Of a stretch of 64,000 bases of DNA, positions 1 through 7,317 are shown in pieces (position 1 is the stretch's first letter; every line of letters begins with the position of its first letter). The stretch covers positions 1 through 64,000 of the forward strand of contig CAWACP010000010.1 in NCBI GenBank assembly GCA_963780655.1, in the 5' to 3' direction. The notes beneath the pieces are model-generated. The model searched no databases and was not told the DNA's origin. It saw only the letters and a program-made list of their open reading frames with translations. A program made the position numbers and the translations under genes. The stretch is from CAWACP01 sp963780655. Its GTDB lineage: Bacteria > Acidobacteriota > Terriglobia > Bryobacterales > Bryobacteraceae.

Positions 1-237
1 GAGGTCGGCATATTTAATCTATGTCCCATTGAGCATCGCATACGCTATGCATGACGTGGCTATCCGAAACCGTCTGCTCGAATGCATATTCTATGCCTGG
101 TGGAAATACTGCTTGCCATGGCCGGGGAAATCGCTTATCATTCCGTTCCAGTTCTGAGTTTTCCCCGTTGTCCGCGGCGGCAACGGATGGGGGCAGTGAT
201 GATCCACGTCGATCGCAAACTGCGGGGATGGCGTTTA
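1..237. other. Window-edge region with no supported gene
   Basis: The first ~120 bases are clearly poorer in GC than the rest of the window and show no codon pattern on either strand. Reading frames that cross it are open only because of high GC downstream. It may hold the promoter of the ubiquitin-like operon that starts near 238, but I see no convincing -35/-10 pair. Confidence 0.4.
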
Positions 238-822
238 TGAGCGGGTCCTCTGCGCCTGCCCTGCTTAACCCGGCTCCGGGCAGCGATGTCGCCCGTCTGC
301 TCAGCGAAGCGATCAGGCCTGTAGGGCGCGTCCAGAAAAAACTCGAGAGAGACGTCGCGCTTGCCGAGGGGGCGATGTTCAAGCTCCTCGCGCTCGAGAA
401 GGCGCTGCGGGCTTTGTTCGGCGTCCCGGTGACGCGTCCGCGGCGCGGCGCGAGAACGGCTGAGAGCGGGCCCGCGCCAACCGTGCGCGCCGTTAGGCGG
501 ACAAAGCGGGGCGGCGGAATCACCCGTCGCTTTCGATGGCGCCGTGCGGGCGCAACTGGCGCGGACGCTCAAAGAATTGCTCATGCTTCTCGCGGCCGAC
601 GACGGGCCGTCGCCGGACGCCATCGTCGCCTGGAAGAGCCTCGACAAGCTCGGCAAGCTGCTGCAGGACCTGCTTGGCCGGAACTTCGACCGTCAGCGCG
701 TTACGCAGCTGGTGTGGCGCCTGCGCAACGCGCTCGGACCCGAAGCGGGCCTTGTCGAAACCCGTACCGGGCTGCAAGTCAGACTCCGCATCGTGCGCGC
801 TGGCGCTGTTCACAAGTCCTGA
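238..822 (+). pseudogene. Frameshifted gene with winged-helix-like C-terminus, first gene of the Ubl operon
   Basis: The N-terminal part reads from ATG 238 in one frame (about 65 helical residues including 'LLALEKALRALFG'). The C-terminal part reads in the next frame from roughly 480 to the stop at 820-822. A frame change between about 433 and 520 is needed to join them. The C-terminal ~95 residues end in a pattern like a winged helix of the OmpR/BTAD kind: a helix 'VTQLVWRLRNALG' followed by 'VETRTGLQVRLR', which resembles recognition helix plus wing. That suggests a DNA-binding or scaffold role, but I do not recognise the family. It lies 22 bp upstream of the FHA/RING-like gene in the same direction. 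An alternative is that only 544-822 (GTG start) is a small real gene and the upstream part is not coding. Confidence 0.4.
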
Positions 823-844
823 TTCCGGAAGGAGGCAATGCTCC

Positions 845-1368
845 ATGGCGCATCTCTGGTTTCGCGGCGACGAAAGCTTATGGGCTGTTATACCACTGGA
901 TGGGCGAGCAGTCGATATCTCAGTGCAACCGCCACGTGTCCTGGCGGCGGAATTCGAACTCGGCGAGGACCGGCCGGCTGTCATCATGCGCGCCGTCGCC
1001 GGAGATTCTCCGGTCTGGGTTCTGCTGGCCGCGGCGGACAGCAACATCCGCATCAACGGCTTCGCTCCCGTTGCCGGTGTGCGCGTGTCAGGATCGGGAT
1101 AGATCCGGGCATTCCCGTCCGACGCGCTCTTCTTTCCACAGAGACGCTGGCGCACGTGGAAGCGTTCGCCGCAACGGAGCGCGCCATCTTTTCCGGGCGC
1201 TGCCGCCAACCGATTCAGGACGGAGGTCTGGCTGTGCGCTGCCCCAACTGTGGAATCTGGTATCACCAGGGCGAACAGCTTCCCTGCTCGACATACGCGG
1301 CCACGTGCGCCTTCTGCCCCCAATCCACAACGCTCGATGCCGGCTTCACGTGGACTCCGGAGGTATGA
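845..1368 (+). pseudogene. FHA-like domain plus RING-like zinc-finger protein, frameshifted
   Basis: ATG 845 follows a GGAGG-type ribosome site. The first ~85 residues end in 'IRINGFAPVAGVRV', which fits the last strands of an FHA-like beta-sandwich, but the frame stops at 1102. The rest continues in another frame from about 1126 to 1368: 'STETLAHVEAF', then a Cys/His cluster 'GRC...RCPNCGIWYHQ...PC...C..C'. That cluster matches a treble-clef/RING-type binuclear knuckle. At least one, probably two, indels lie between 1088 and 1140. In ubiquitin-like operons a RING-like partner would act as an E3-type adaptor. The first ligand position appears as Ser (TCC at 1192-1194) instead of Cys, one base away from TGC. 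FHA-like is inference from pattern; the zinc cluster is seen directly. Confidence 0.5.
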
Positions 1369-1372
1369 CGTC

Positions 1373-2428
1373 ATGGGCAGCAAATCCGTCGTGGTGGCCG
1401 GGGCCGGGGGGAATATCGGTTCGCACCTGATGGAAAGCGTTGCCGTATGGCTGAGGTGGGGCGCGTGGTTCTGATTGACCGCGATGTTTACAACGCCCCG
1501 CGCAATCTGCTCAACCAGTACATCGTGCCGTCCGACATGGGGAAGCCCAAAGTCCTTGTGCAGGCGCGGCGGCTGGCGGAGATTAGTCCGAGCCTCGGGA
1601 TCGAAGCGATTCACGCGCCGCTGGAGGACGTGCCCCTGGGCGCCTGGCACGCGGACCTCATTCTGTCGTGCCTCGATTCGCGGGTCGCGCGGCAACGAGT
1701 AAATGAATGCGCCTGGCGGTTGGGAGTCCATTCGCGGACAAGGGGTGCTTGGGTTCGAGTGGCTGGCACGCGTGAACGTTACGTGCCCGCGAGCGAAGCG
1801 CCGTGCCTCGAATGCGCGTGGTCCAAGAGGATTATCGTCAGCTCGAGCAGCTATACCCATGCGGCGGCCCGGCCAACGAGACTGCGCCGAACGGGTCCCC
1901 TCCGAGCTGGGCGCGCTCGCGGCTTCCATGCTGGCGTTGGAATGCCGGAAGATGCTCACCGGCGAAACTGATTGCGCGGCGATTGGGCGGCAGGTCACGT
2001 TCAATGCGCGCTGGCACAGCTGTTCGGTGACGTCGTTCCGCCGCAATCCGCGCTGCCGGTTCGATCACGCAACCTGGCGCGTAGAACCGCTGCACTGCAT
2101 GACGCGCCGAATGCGAATCGCGGATCTGCTCGCCATGGCCGAGATCGTGCGTGTTCCGGGACAGCGCTTCATCCGGCGGCTGCTCTGCTCCGCGTGCGGG
2201 CGCGAGAAGCGGCTGTTCCATCTCGCCGGCTCGCTCGAGGCGAATCGCCGCTGGTGCGCCGTGTGCCGGCAACCGATGATCGCGACGGGCTTCGACGTTG
2301 TCGAGAGCCTCGACCGCAGTCTGCCGGAGGCTGTCATGAGCCGGACGCTGGACGAAGTGGGTCTGCGCTGTGGCGATGTCGTGCAGGCAGGCGATCGCTA
2401 TTTTGAGATCGCCAGACGAATGCTGTGA
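1373..2428 (+). pseudogene. E1-like (ThiF/MoeB/UBA superfamily) activating enzyme, multiply frameshifted
   Basis: ATG 1373 begins a Rossmann nucleotide-binding segment 'SVVVAGAGGNIGSHL'. It is followed in the next frame by 'VVLIDRDVYNAPRNLLNQY', the adenylation signature of E1/ThiF proteins, and by 'LILSCLDSRVARQ'. Then come 'LARVNV', 'VPASEAPCLECAW', 'DYRQLEQLYPCGG', 'SELGALAASMLALECRKML' and a C-terminal pair of CxxC knuckles ('CSACG', 'CAVC'). These are the expected blocks in the expected order, but they fall in different frames, with switches near 1440, 1730, 1780, 1835 and 1895. An E1 adenylates the C-terminal Gly of a ubiquitin-like protein and passes it to an E2, which fits the genes downstream. 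As read, no full-length protein could be made. Either the gene is dead or this stretch has many indel errors. Confidence 0.6.
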
Positions 2429-2531
2429 TGGCGCGCGCGAAATGAAACGAACTCATAAAGTTTGCTGAGATGCAGGATTGCGAGATCGAAAGGGGCGCTG
2501 GTTCGAGTAACCTGCATCAGTGGCAGCTGTG

Positions 2532-3050
2532 ATGAGCATACCTGATCCTGTCTTTCGCGCGTTTCTCGAGCGGCAGGCCGAAGAGGGCCGGGCGCTCGCT
2601 CGGGCCAGCGACATTCTCGAACTGGAGTGCCTGCCGACGGGCCAGCACTTCATTGCGTCGTACAACTGCCGCGGGTTCGTGAGGGGGCGCGACGGGGTGG
2701 TGCGCGAAGGCGAGTTCTTTCAGGCGGGTTTGTTTTTCGGCGCCGATTATCTCCGCACGGCCCGCCCATTCGAGACGCTGACGCTGCTGAGCCCGTTGGA
2801 TGTCTACCATCCCAACGTGGCGTACGGGGCGCCGCTGATCTGCGTTGGCAAAATCGCGCCTGGTATGGCGATCGTCGATCTGCTGTACCAGGTCTACGAG
2901 ATCTTTTCATGGCAAAGGCTGACGGCGCGCGAAGACCAGGCTTTGAACAAGGAGGCGTGCCGCTGGGCGCGCGACAACCAGGCGCTATTTCCTGCCGACC
3001 GCCAGCCTCTCAAACGGAGACCGCTCCGGCTCGAGGTCGAGCGCGTATGA
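2532..3050 (+). CDS. E2-like ubiquitin-conjugating (UBC-fold) protein
   Basis: A protein of 172 residues if started at ATG 2532; a GTG at 2520 would add four residues. It carries the E2 hallmarks in order: a central beta-sheet region ('FFQAGLFFG', residues 62-70), an HPN motif at 93-95 in 'VYHPNVAYG', and nine residues later a Cys at 104 in 'LICVGKIAPGMAIVDLL', the position of the catalytic thioester Cys. Next come the helical segment 'LLYQVYEIF' and 'LNKEACRWARDN', matching the 'dPLN..AA..y..d' tail of eukaryotic E2s. It should accept a ubiquitin-like protein from the E1-like enzyme. It is intact, unlike the E1 gene upstream, and its stop overlaps the start of the next gene (ATGA), so the two are translationally coupled. 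Confidence 0.8.
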   Translation: MSIPDPVFRAFLERQAEEGRALARASDILELECLPTGQHFIASYNCRGFVRGRDGVVREGEFFQAGLFFGADYLRTARPFETLTLLSPLDVYHPNVAYGAPLICVGKIAPGMAIVDLLYQVYEIFSWQRLTAREDQALNKEACRWARDNQALFPADRQPLKRRPLRLEVERV

Positions 3051-3925
3051 TGCTCGAGAAACACCTGGCGCGCCTCTCGCAGGAATGCCACCGAATCGAT
3101 GCGGACCGCTGGCGCCTGGCGCTGAGTAAGGGCCATGCGTTCACGGTGGCGGTGCGGCGCGACGACGGCTTTCTGCTGCTGGATGCCGAAGCCGGCGTGC
3201 TCCCGGCGGCGGGGCGGCTGGGCGCGCTCGTGGGGCGCTCGCGCGAGATTCCCGCGGCGGTGAAGTTCGCAATGCGCCGCCACTGGTCCGAGTTCCGCCT
3301 GCGCGCGGAGTTCCCGCTACGGGAAGAGAGCGATGCCGCCGCGGAAACGATTCGTATACATCTCGAAGGAATGCGGGGCGCACTTTACCGGCTCCGTGAA
3401 TGGCTCTCCCGCGAGGGCGCTGAGGATGGGGCGGCTTATTCGGAGCTGAAAGGCGACGGGCAGGCCATCCCCGGCCGCCTGACTGCGTTGCTCAGCGAGG
3501 CCGGCTGGGCGTTCCACGAAAGGCCGGGCGGCGCTTTGCTCGTGGATCTCGAGACCGGGAGCCAGTTCCTGCAGGCCGAGGTTAGCCATTGCGGGGCGGG
3601 TGCGCGGTTCGGCCTGACGCTGTATCGCCATGACGATGCCGGTGGCAACATGCCGCAGGCGTTGTATCTGTACCTGCTGGAGGCGAACGCCGCGTTGCGC
3701 TATGTCCGCGCCTTTGTGCGTAGGGATGGCGAGAGGACGGAGGCCGGTTTCGAGGTGCGCGTAGAGACCGAACCTTCGGCGGACGAAACGGCCCACGCGC
3801 TGGCGGCGCTTTCAGTAGCCGGCCGGCAGTGCGCCCGCGAAATGGGAGTCCTGAAGGACGGCGCGCTAGCCGGCATTTACCGGGCGGCGCGGCCGGCGTT
3901 GAATCACCAAAGCAAAGGAGCTTAA
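3047..3925 (+). CDS. Uncharacterised protein coupled to the E2-like gene
   Basis: A 292-residue soluble protein with no signal peptide or membrane segment. I do not recognise the family. The layout suggests two similar alpha/beta halves: residues ~1-110 ('MMLEKHLARLSQECHRIDADRWRL' region, then strands 'AFTVAVRRDDGFLLLDA') and ~140-290 ('RLTALLSEAGWAFHERPGGALLVDLE', then 'ALYLYLLEANAALRYVRA'). The second half resembles the compact alpha/beta fold of YbjN or type III secretion chaperone proteins, so a chaperone- or substrate-binding role is possible but is only an inference. It overlaps the E2-like gene by four bases and is followed 4 bp later by the Ubl gene, so it is almost certainly part of the conjugation pathway. 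Confidence 0.7.
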   Translation: MMLEKHLARLSQECHRIDADRWRLALSKGHAFTVAVRRDDGFLLLDAEAGVLPAAGRLGALVGRSREIPAAVKFAMRRHWSEFRLRAEFPLREESDAAAETIRIHLEGMRGALYRLREWLSREGAEDGAAYSELKGDGQAIPGRLTALLSEAGWAFHERPGGALLVDLETGSQFLQAEVSHCGAGARFGLTLYRHDDAGGNMPQALYLYLLEANAALRYVRAFVRRDGERTEAGFEVRVETEPSADETAHALAALSVAGRQCAREMGVLKDGALAGIYRAARPALNHQSKGA

Positions 3926-3929
3926 GCCG

Positions 3930-4217
3930 ATGACACAAACAGAAACGCTGGAAGGCATCAGCCTGACAGTGAGCGACGTATCCCGACAGAAGGTATTTCG
4001 CGTGCCCCGGGCTCCCGCCGAAGCGACGGTGGGTGAACTGGTGCAGAGCCTGCTGTCGCAGATGAATCTGCCCTCCAATGATCCCAATGGCCAACCGCTC
4101 GCGTATCAGGCGCGGCTGGAGCGCGAGGGCCGGCATCTGAACGCGGCAGAGAGGGTCGGCGATGCGCTCGCCGCCGGCGACGAGCTGATGCTGCAGCCGA
4201 ACATCGACGCCGGGTGA
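3930..4217 (+). CDS. Ubiquitin-like (beta-grasp, YukD/EsaB-type) modifier ending in Gly
   Basis: 95 residues, ATG 3930 preceded by AAGGAG at 3914-3919. The pattern is that of a beta-grasp ubiquitin relative: strand 'ISLTVSD', strand 'KVFRVPRA', helix 'TVGELVQSLLSQMN', then 'LAYQARLEREGRHLN' (the strand equivalent to the I44 region), a short helix 'AAERVGDAL' and the last strand 'DELMLQPNIDAG'. The chain ends directly in Ala-Gly, so a C-terminal Gly is available for adenylation without prior processing. The genetic position, between E2-like and JAMM genes, supports a role as the conjugated tag. It has a single terminal Gly and not Gly-Gly. YukD/EsaB of type VII secretion is the main alternative, but no secretion genes are nearby. 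Confidence 0.75.
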   Translation: MTQTETLEGISLTVSDVSRQKVFRVPRAPAEATVGELVQSLLSQMNLPSNDPNGQPLAYQARLEREGRHLNAAERVGDALAAGDELMLQPNIDAG

Positions 4218-4236
4218 ACCGGCGAGGGGAATTGGG

Positions 4237-5286
4237 ATGGTGGTTACCGAGTATCGATACGGCATGCTGCTCTTCAGGGAGGACGGGTCCGTCCTGGGCT
4301 CTGCGTCCGCGGCAGTGGATTGGGAACCGGCTGCCGAATGGACCCGGTTCTACCATGCGCGCCGCGGCGGCGTGCCGCTCTGCTGGCAAGGAGCCGCCTC
4401 GATCGAGCCGCTCTGGGACAGGGCTGAGGGCGCTCCATGCCTGCGCGGCTTTCGCGTCGCGTACTCGAGCGGTGGGCAAAAGGTCGCGTCCGATTTTCCC
4501 TCGAGCTATTTCAAAGAAGCCGCGGCTGAAGCCTCCGCGGATCTAGTCAGGCGGGGGAAGCTCGCAGCGGGAGATACGTACCTGTTCCAGGCGGTGGCCT
4601 TTGCGAAGAACGGGTATGCCGCCGCGCCCGCTGCGGGCCTGCAACTGGAGGTTGTGGAGGAGTCGCCGTCGATCGATTTCATCGAATCGGGCCTCGGCGA
4701 TTACCTCCGCCGTTCATCGCCCATAGGAGTGGTGGACTCGGACGATATGCCCGTCTTTATCCCGCGGCGGGTATTGGACGATGCAGCGGCGCTGACGCGG
4801 CGCGACGAGGGGACGGAGACGGGAGGCATTCTGATCGGCCGCCTGCACCACGATCCCGCGCTGCCGGAGATATTCGCGGAAGTGACGGCGCTCATTCCTG
4901 CCGAACACACGCGGGGCAGCGCGGTCAAACTCACCTTCACGGCGGAAACCTGGAGCGCCGCAAGCGCTGCCATCAGCCTGCGCAACCGCGCGGAAATCTA
5001 CCTGGGGTATATGCACTCTCATCCTGTGAAAATGTGGTGTCGCGCCCGGGAGTGCACGCTGGAGAAGCAGAAGACCTGTCATCTGGCGAAGGACTTTTTC
5101 AGCGAAGACGATCGAGCAGTGATGCGCGCCGCCTTCCCGCGCGCGCACAGCCTGGGCCTGGTGGCGAACGATACTGCGTTTGCGGATGTCAGCTTCAGCC
5201 TCTTCGGCTGGCGGGAGGGCCGCATTCACGCCCGCGGATTCTATGTTCTGGAGGAAACCCATGTCGAATCAGGCGCCCGGCGCTAG
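4237..5286 (+). CDS. JAMM/MPN-domain metalloprotease (predicted de-conjugating isopeptidase)
   Basis: 349 residues, ATG 4237 after a GAGGGG ribosome site. The C-terminal half is a JAMM domain: Glu194 in 'TETGGILIG', then 'YMHSHP' with His260 and His262, and 'SEDD' with Ser289 and Asp292. These are the zinc ligands and catalytic residues of JAMM isopeptidases. Normally about seven residues separate HxHP from SxxD. Here an insert of ~25 residues (264-288) carries Cys268, Cys273, Cys281 and His282 and may bind a second zinc or form a redox switch. The first ~150 residues form a separate domain I do not recognise. In such operons the enzyme removes the modifier from targets or trims its precursor; the Ubl here already ends in Gly, so removal is more likely. 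It overlaps the ATPase gene by 26 bp. Confidence 0.8.
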   Translation: MVVTEYRYGMLLFREDGSVLGSASAAVDWEPAAEWTRFYHARRGGVPLCWQGAASIEPLWDRAEGAPCLRGFRVAYSSGGQKVASDFPSSYFKEAAAEASADLVRRGKLAAGDTYLFQAVAFAKNGYAAAPAAGLQLEVVEESPSIDFIESGLGDYLRRSSPIGVVDSDDMPVFIPRRVLDDAAALTRRDEGTETGGILIGRLHHDPALPEIFAEVTALIPAEHTRGSAVKLTFTAETWSAASAAISLRNRAEIYLGYMHSHPVKMWCRARECTLEKQKTCHLAKDFFSEDDRAVMRAAFPRAHSLGLVANDTAFADVSFSLFGWREGRIHARGFYVLEETHVESGARR

Positions 5287-6166
5287 CGCGGCGTTGAACC
5301 TCTTACGGTCTCTGCTGGCTTCGGGATGCGGGCCAGAGGAGCTCGACGCAAACGTCGGGCTGCTGCAGCAGCTTCGTGCGGCGTGTTCGGAGGCCGGTCC
5401 CCAGGTGGACCGCATGTTCCTGGAGGAGTTTGGGCGCCTGCGGGCCGGGCTCGACGCGGCTCGGGCCGCTCAGGAAGAAATTCGGCAAACCATCGAAGAG
5501 CTCACCGCGCCGCCGCACTATCCAGCGGTCTTCGTCGGGCGAACCGGCGACGGCCTGGAAGCCCTCGTGCGGATGGGCGGGGAACTGCGCGCGGTCGGCT
5601 TCGGCGAGAACGAACCCGATGAGTTCCGGCCCGGCGATGAGGTGTTGCTGGCGAAGGAGCGCAACGTGATATTGCGCAGGACTGAATTCATGGCGCTCAC
5701 CTGTGGCGATACCGCGTCGTTCGCGCGCAACGCCGGCGGCGGCCGGCTGGTGATCAGGTCGAGAGATGAAGAGAACGTGGTGCTGGCGGCGGCCCCGTTG
5801 CGCGACACGCCGCTCAGGGGCGGCGACCTGCTTCGCGTCGACCGGACTAACGGCGTTGCGTACGAAAAGATGGACAAGGCGCATGGCGAGGAATATTTCC
5901 TCGAAGAGACGCCCAGCGAGACGTTCGCCGACATCGGCGGCCTGGACGGCGAGATCGAAGAGCTGAAGCGCTCCATCGAGTTGCATTTCTACCATCCCGA
6001 AACCGTGCGCAGGTACCGGCTGCGCCGCAGGAAATCGGTTCTGCTCTCAACGCTACTCTCCGCGCGGCCAACGGGGCCGGGGGGCCCCGCGCAGGCCGGG
6101 GGGCCTGCCCCACAAAAAGGGACTTCGACTCAGCTCGCCGTCGAAAACTATATGGCATTAGGCTGA
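5261..6166 (+). pseudogene. Truncated ARC/Mpa-like proteasomal AAA ATPase
   Basis: ATG 5261 has GGAGG ten bases upstream. The first ~85 residues include a coiled coil ('EEFGRLRAGLDAARAAQEEIRQTIEEL'-like, 55-82). Next come one or two OB-like beta domains (88-205, 'FVGRTGDGLEALVRMGG', 'FRPGDEVLLAKERNVILRR'), the layout of proteasome-associated ATPases (Mpa/ARC, PAN). The AAA domain then begins at 'TFADIGGLDGEIEELKRSIEL' (221-241) and runs to 'RRRKSVLL' (255-262), exactly where a GPPGTGKT Walker A loop should follow. Instead the sequence enters a GC-rich repeat (6067-6115) and ends after ~38 unrelated residues. No Walker A, Walker B or sensor motifs remain, so it cannot be an active ATPase. The family would feed tagged proteins to a protease. 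Confidence 0.75.
6067..6115. repeat. GC-rich palindromic repeat (type 2) at the ATPase break
   Basis: Two nested palindromes ('GGGGCCGGGGGGCCCC' followed by 'GCAGGCCGGGGGGCCTGC') and the conserved end 'CCCCACA'. It is a member of the repeat family also seen at 12324, 27466, 33396, 44101, 55994 and 59612. It begins within 30 bp after the last recognisable codon of the AAA domain. Confidence 0.7.
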
Positions 6167-6180
6167 CAGCCCGCCGCAGC

Positions 6181-7317
6181 CTAAAGGCCGCCCCACAATT
6201 GCCGCCCGCGCAGCGCCGCATCCAGTTCGTCGCGAAACTTTTCGAGGTCGGCCTCGTTGTTGTAGATGTGCGCGGATACGCGAATGCTCCCGTGGCGCGC
6301 TGAGATCAGCACATTGCGCTCGGCCATCCGCCGCTGCAGCGCGCTCGCATCCACGCCGGAGAAGCGCGCCGTTACGATGTGCGATTCGTAGTCCGGCAAC
6401 TCGCCGCCGGCCTCGCAGAGGATCTCACGCAACCTCGCCGCCAGCGCCATCACGCGCCGCTCAATCTGCTCCGGGCCGATCTCCAGCAGCATGCTCACCG
6501 ACGCCTCCATTGCATAGATCAGGGCGAACGGCAGCATCCCGCCTTCGTACTTCTCGGCGCGCGCGGCCGGCTGCGGCGTGCCATGGTGCAGGTTGTCAAC
6601 ATTGCGCCAATCGTAATGGCTGCGCCAGCCCACCACGTTCGGGCGCAGCCACTCGCGCACATCGGGACGTACGTACATGAACCCTGCGCCGTTGGGGCAC
6701 AGCAGCCACTTGTATCCGTGCACTGCCAGAACGTCGGGCTGCACGCGCTGCACGTCGAACCGAATGGCGCCGGCGCTCTGCGTGGCATCGACGAACAAGA
6801 CGATTCCGCGCTCGCGCAGCCGCGCCGAGATCGTCTCAATTGGCGGCCGAAACCCGGTAGCGTAGCTCGCCGTGCTGAGCGCCACCAGACGCGTGCGGTC
6901 GGTGAGGGCATCGTCAATGTCGTCCCACGCCGCCTCGATAAACTCGACGCCACGGCCGCCGAGCGCCGCCGGCGCATACAGGTTGTTGGGAAATTCGTTC
7001 TCGATGGTGACCACGCGGTCGCCCGTGCGCCAGTCGATGCCGGCCAGCAGAGTGGCCAGAGCGGTCGAAGCGTTGGGGACGAAGGCGATGTCGTCGGCAG
7101 ACGCGTTGATGAGCCGCGCGATTTTTCCGCGCGTCCGATCGGCGTCGTCAAACCAGCTCAGGAAATCGTGGCAGGCGTGCTCATCGCGCCGCGTGAAGTG
7201 CCGCGCAACTGCCTCGGTCGTCCGCCGGGCCAGTTGCCCGAAACAGGCGGTGTCCAGGTACGTGAGCCCGTGGACAGCCGGGAACTCGTCGCGGATGGCG
7301 TTCCAGTCGATGGTCAT
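6181..7317 (-). CDS. Class V aminotransferase / cysteine desulfurase-like PLP enzyme
   Basis: 378 residues, fold type I. N-terminal 'FPAVHGLTYLDTACFGQ' is the usual substrate-gripping start. 'NASTALATLLAGI' is the cofactor phosphate-binding region, and 'VLFVDATQSAGAIRFDV' holds the Asp that pairs with the PLP ring nitrogen followed by the conserved Gln. 'HGYKWLLCPNGAGFMYV' holds the Schiff-base Lys. SufS/NifS-type desulfurases share this layout, but I see no active-site Cys loop of the SufS kind, so a kynureninase/isopenicillin-epimerase-like or other class V reaction is equally possible. It is downstream of the ProRS-like gene on the same strand with a 4-bp overlap, so the two are cotranscribed. 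Confidence 0.8.
   Translation of the reverse strand: MTIDWNAIRDEFPAVHGLTYLDTACFGQLARRTTEAVARHFTRRDEHACHDFLSWFDDADRTRGKIARLINASADDIAFVPNASTALATLLAGIDWRTGDRVVTIENEFPNNLYAPAALGGRGVEFIEAAWDDIDDALTDRTRLVALSTASYATGFRPPIETISARLRERGIVLFVDATQSAGAIRFDVQRVQPDVLAVHGYKWLLCPNGAGFMYVRPDVREWLRPNVVGWRSHYDWRNVDNLHHGTPQPAARAEKYEGGMLPFALIYAMEASVSMLLEIGPEQIERRVMALAARLREILCEAGGELPDYESHIVTARFSGVDASALQRRMAERNVLISARHGSIRVSAHIYNNEADLEKFRDELDAALRGRQLWGGL

Noticed and set aside
1100..1102. In-frame TAG in the FHA/RING-like gene as recoding
   Set aside because: The downstream part is in a different frame, so read-through of the stop would not restore the protein; an indel explains it.
3930..4217. Ubl as part of a type VII secretion (YukD/EsaB) locus
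   Set aside because: No EssC-type ATPase, WXG100 or other secretion genes are present, while E2-like and JAMM genes flank it.
238..6166. Assignment as a Bil or CBASS-type antiviral operon
   Set aside because: There is no CD-NTase, no effector and no E1-E2 fusion, and the set includes an ARC-like ATPase and a RING-like protein, so only the general ubiquitin-like class is supported.
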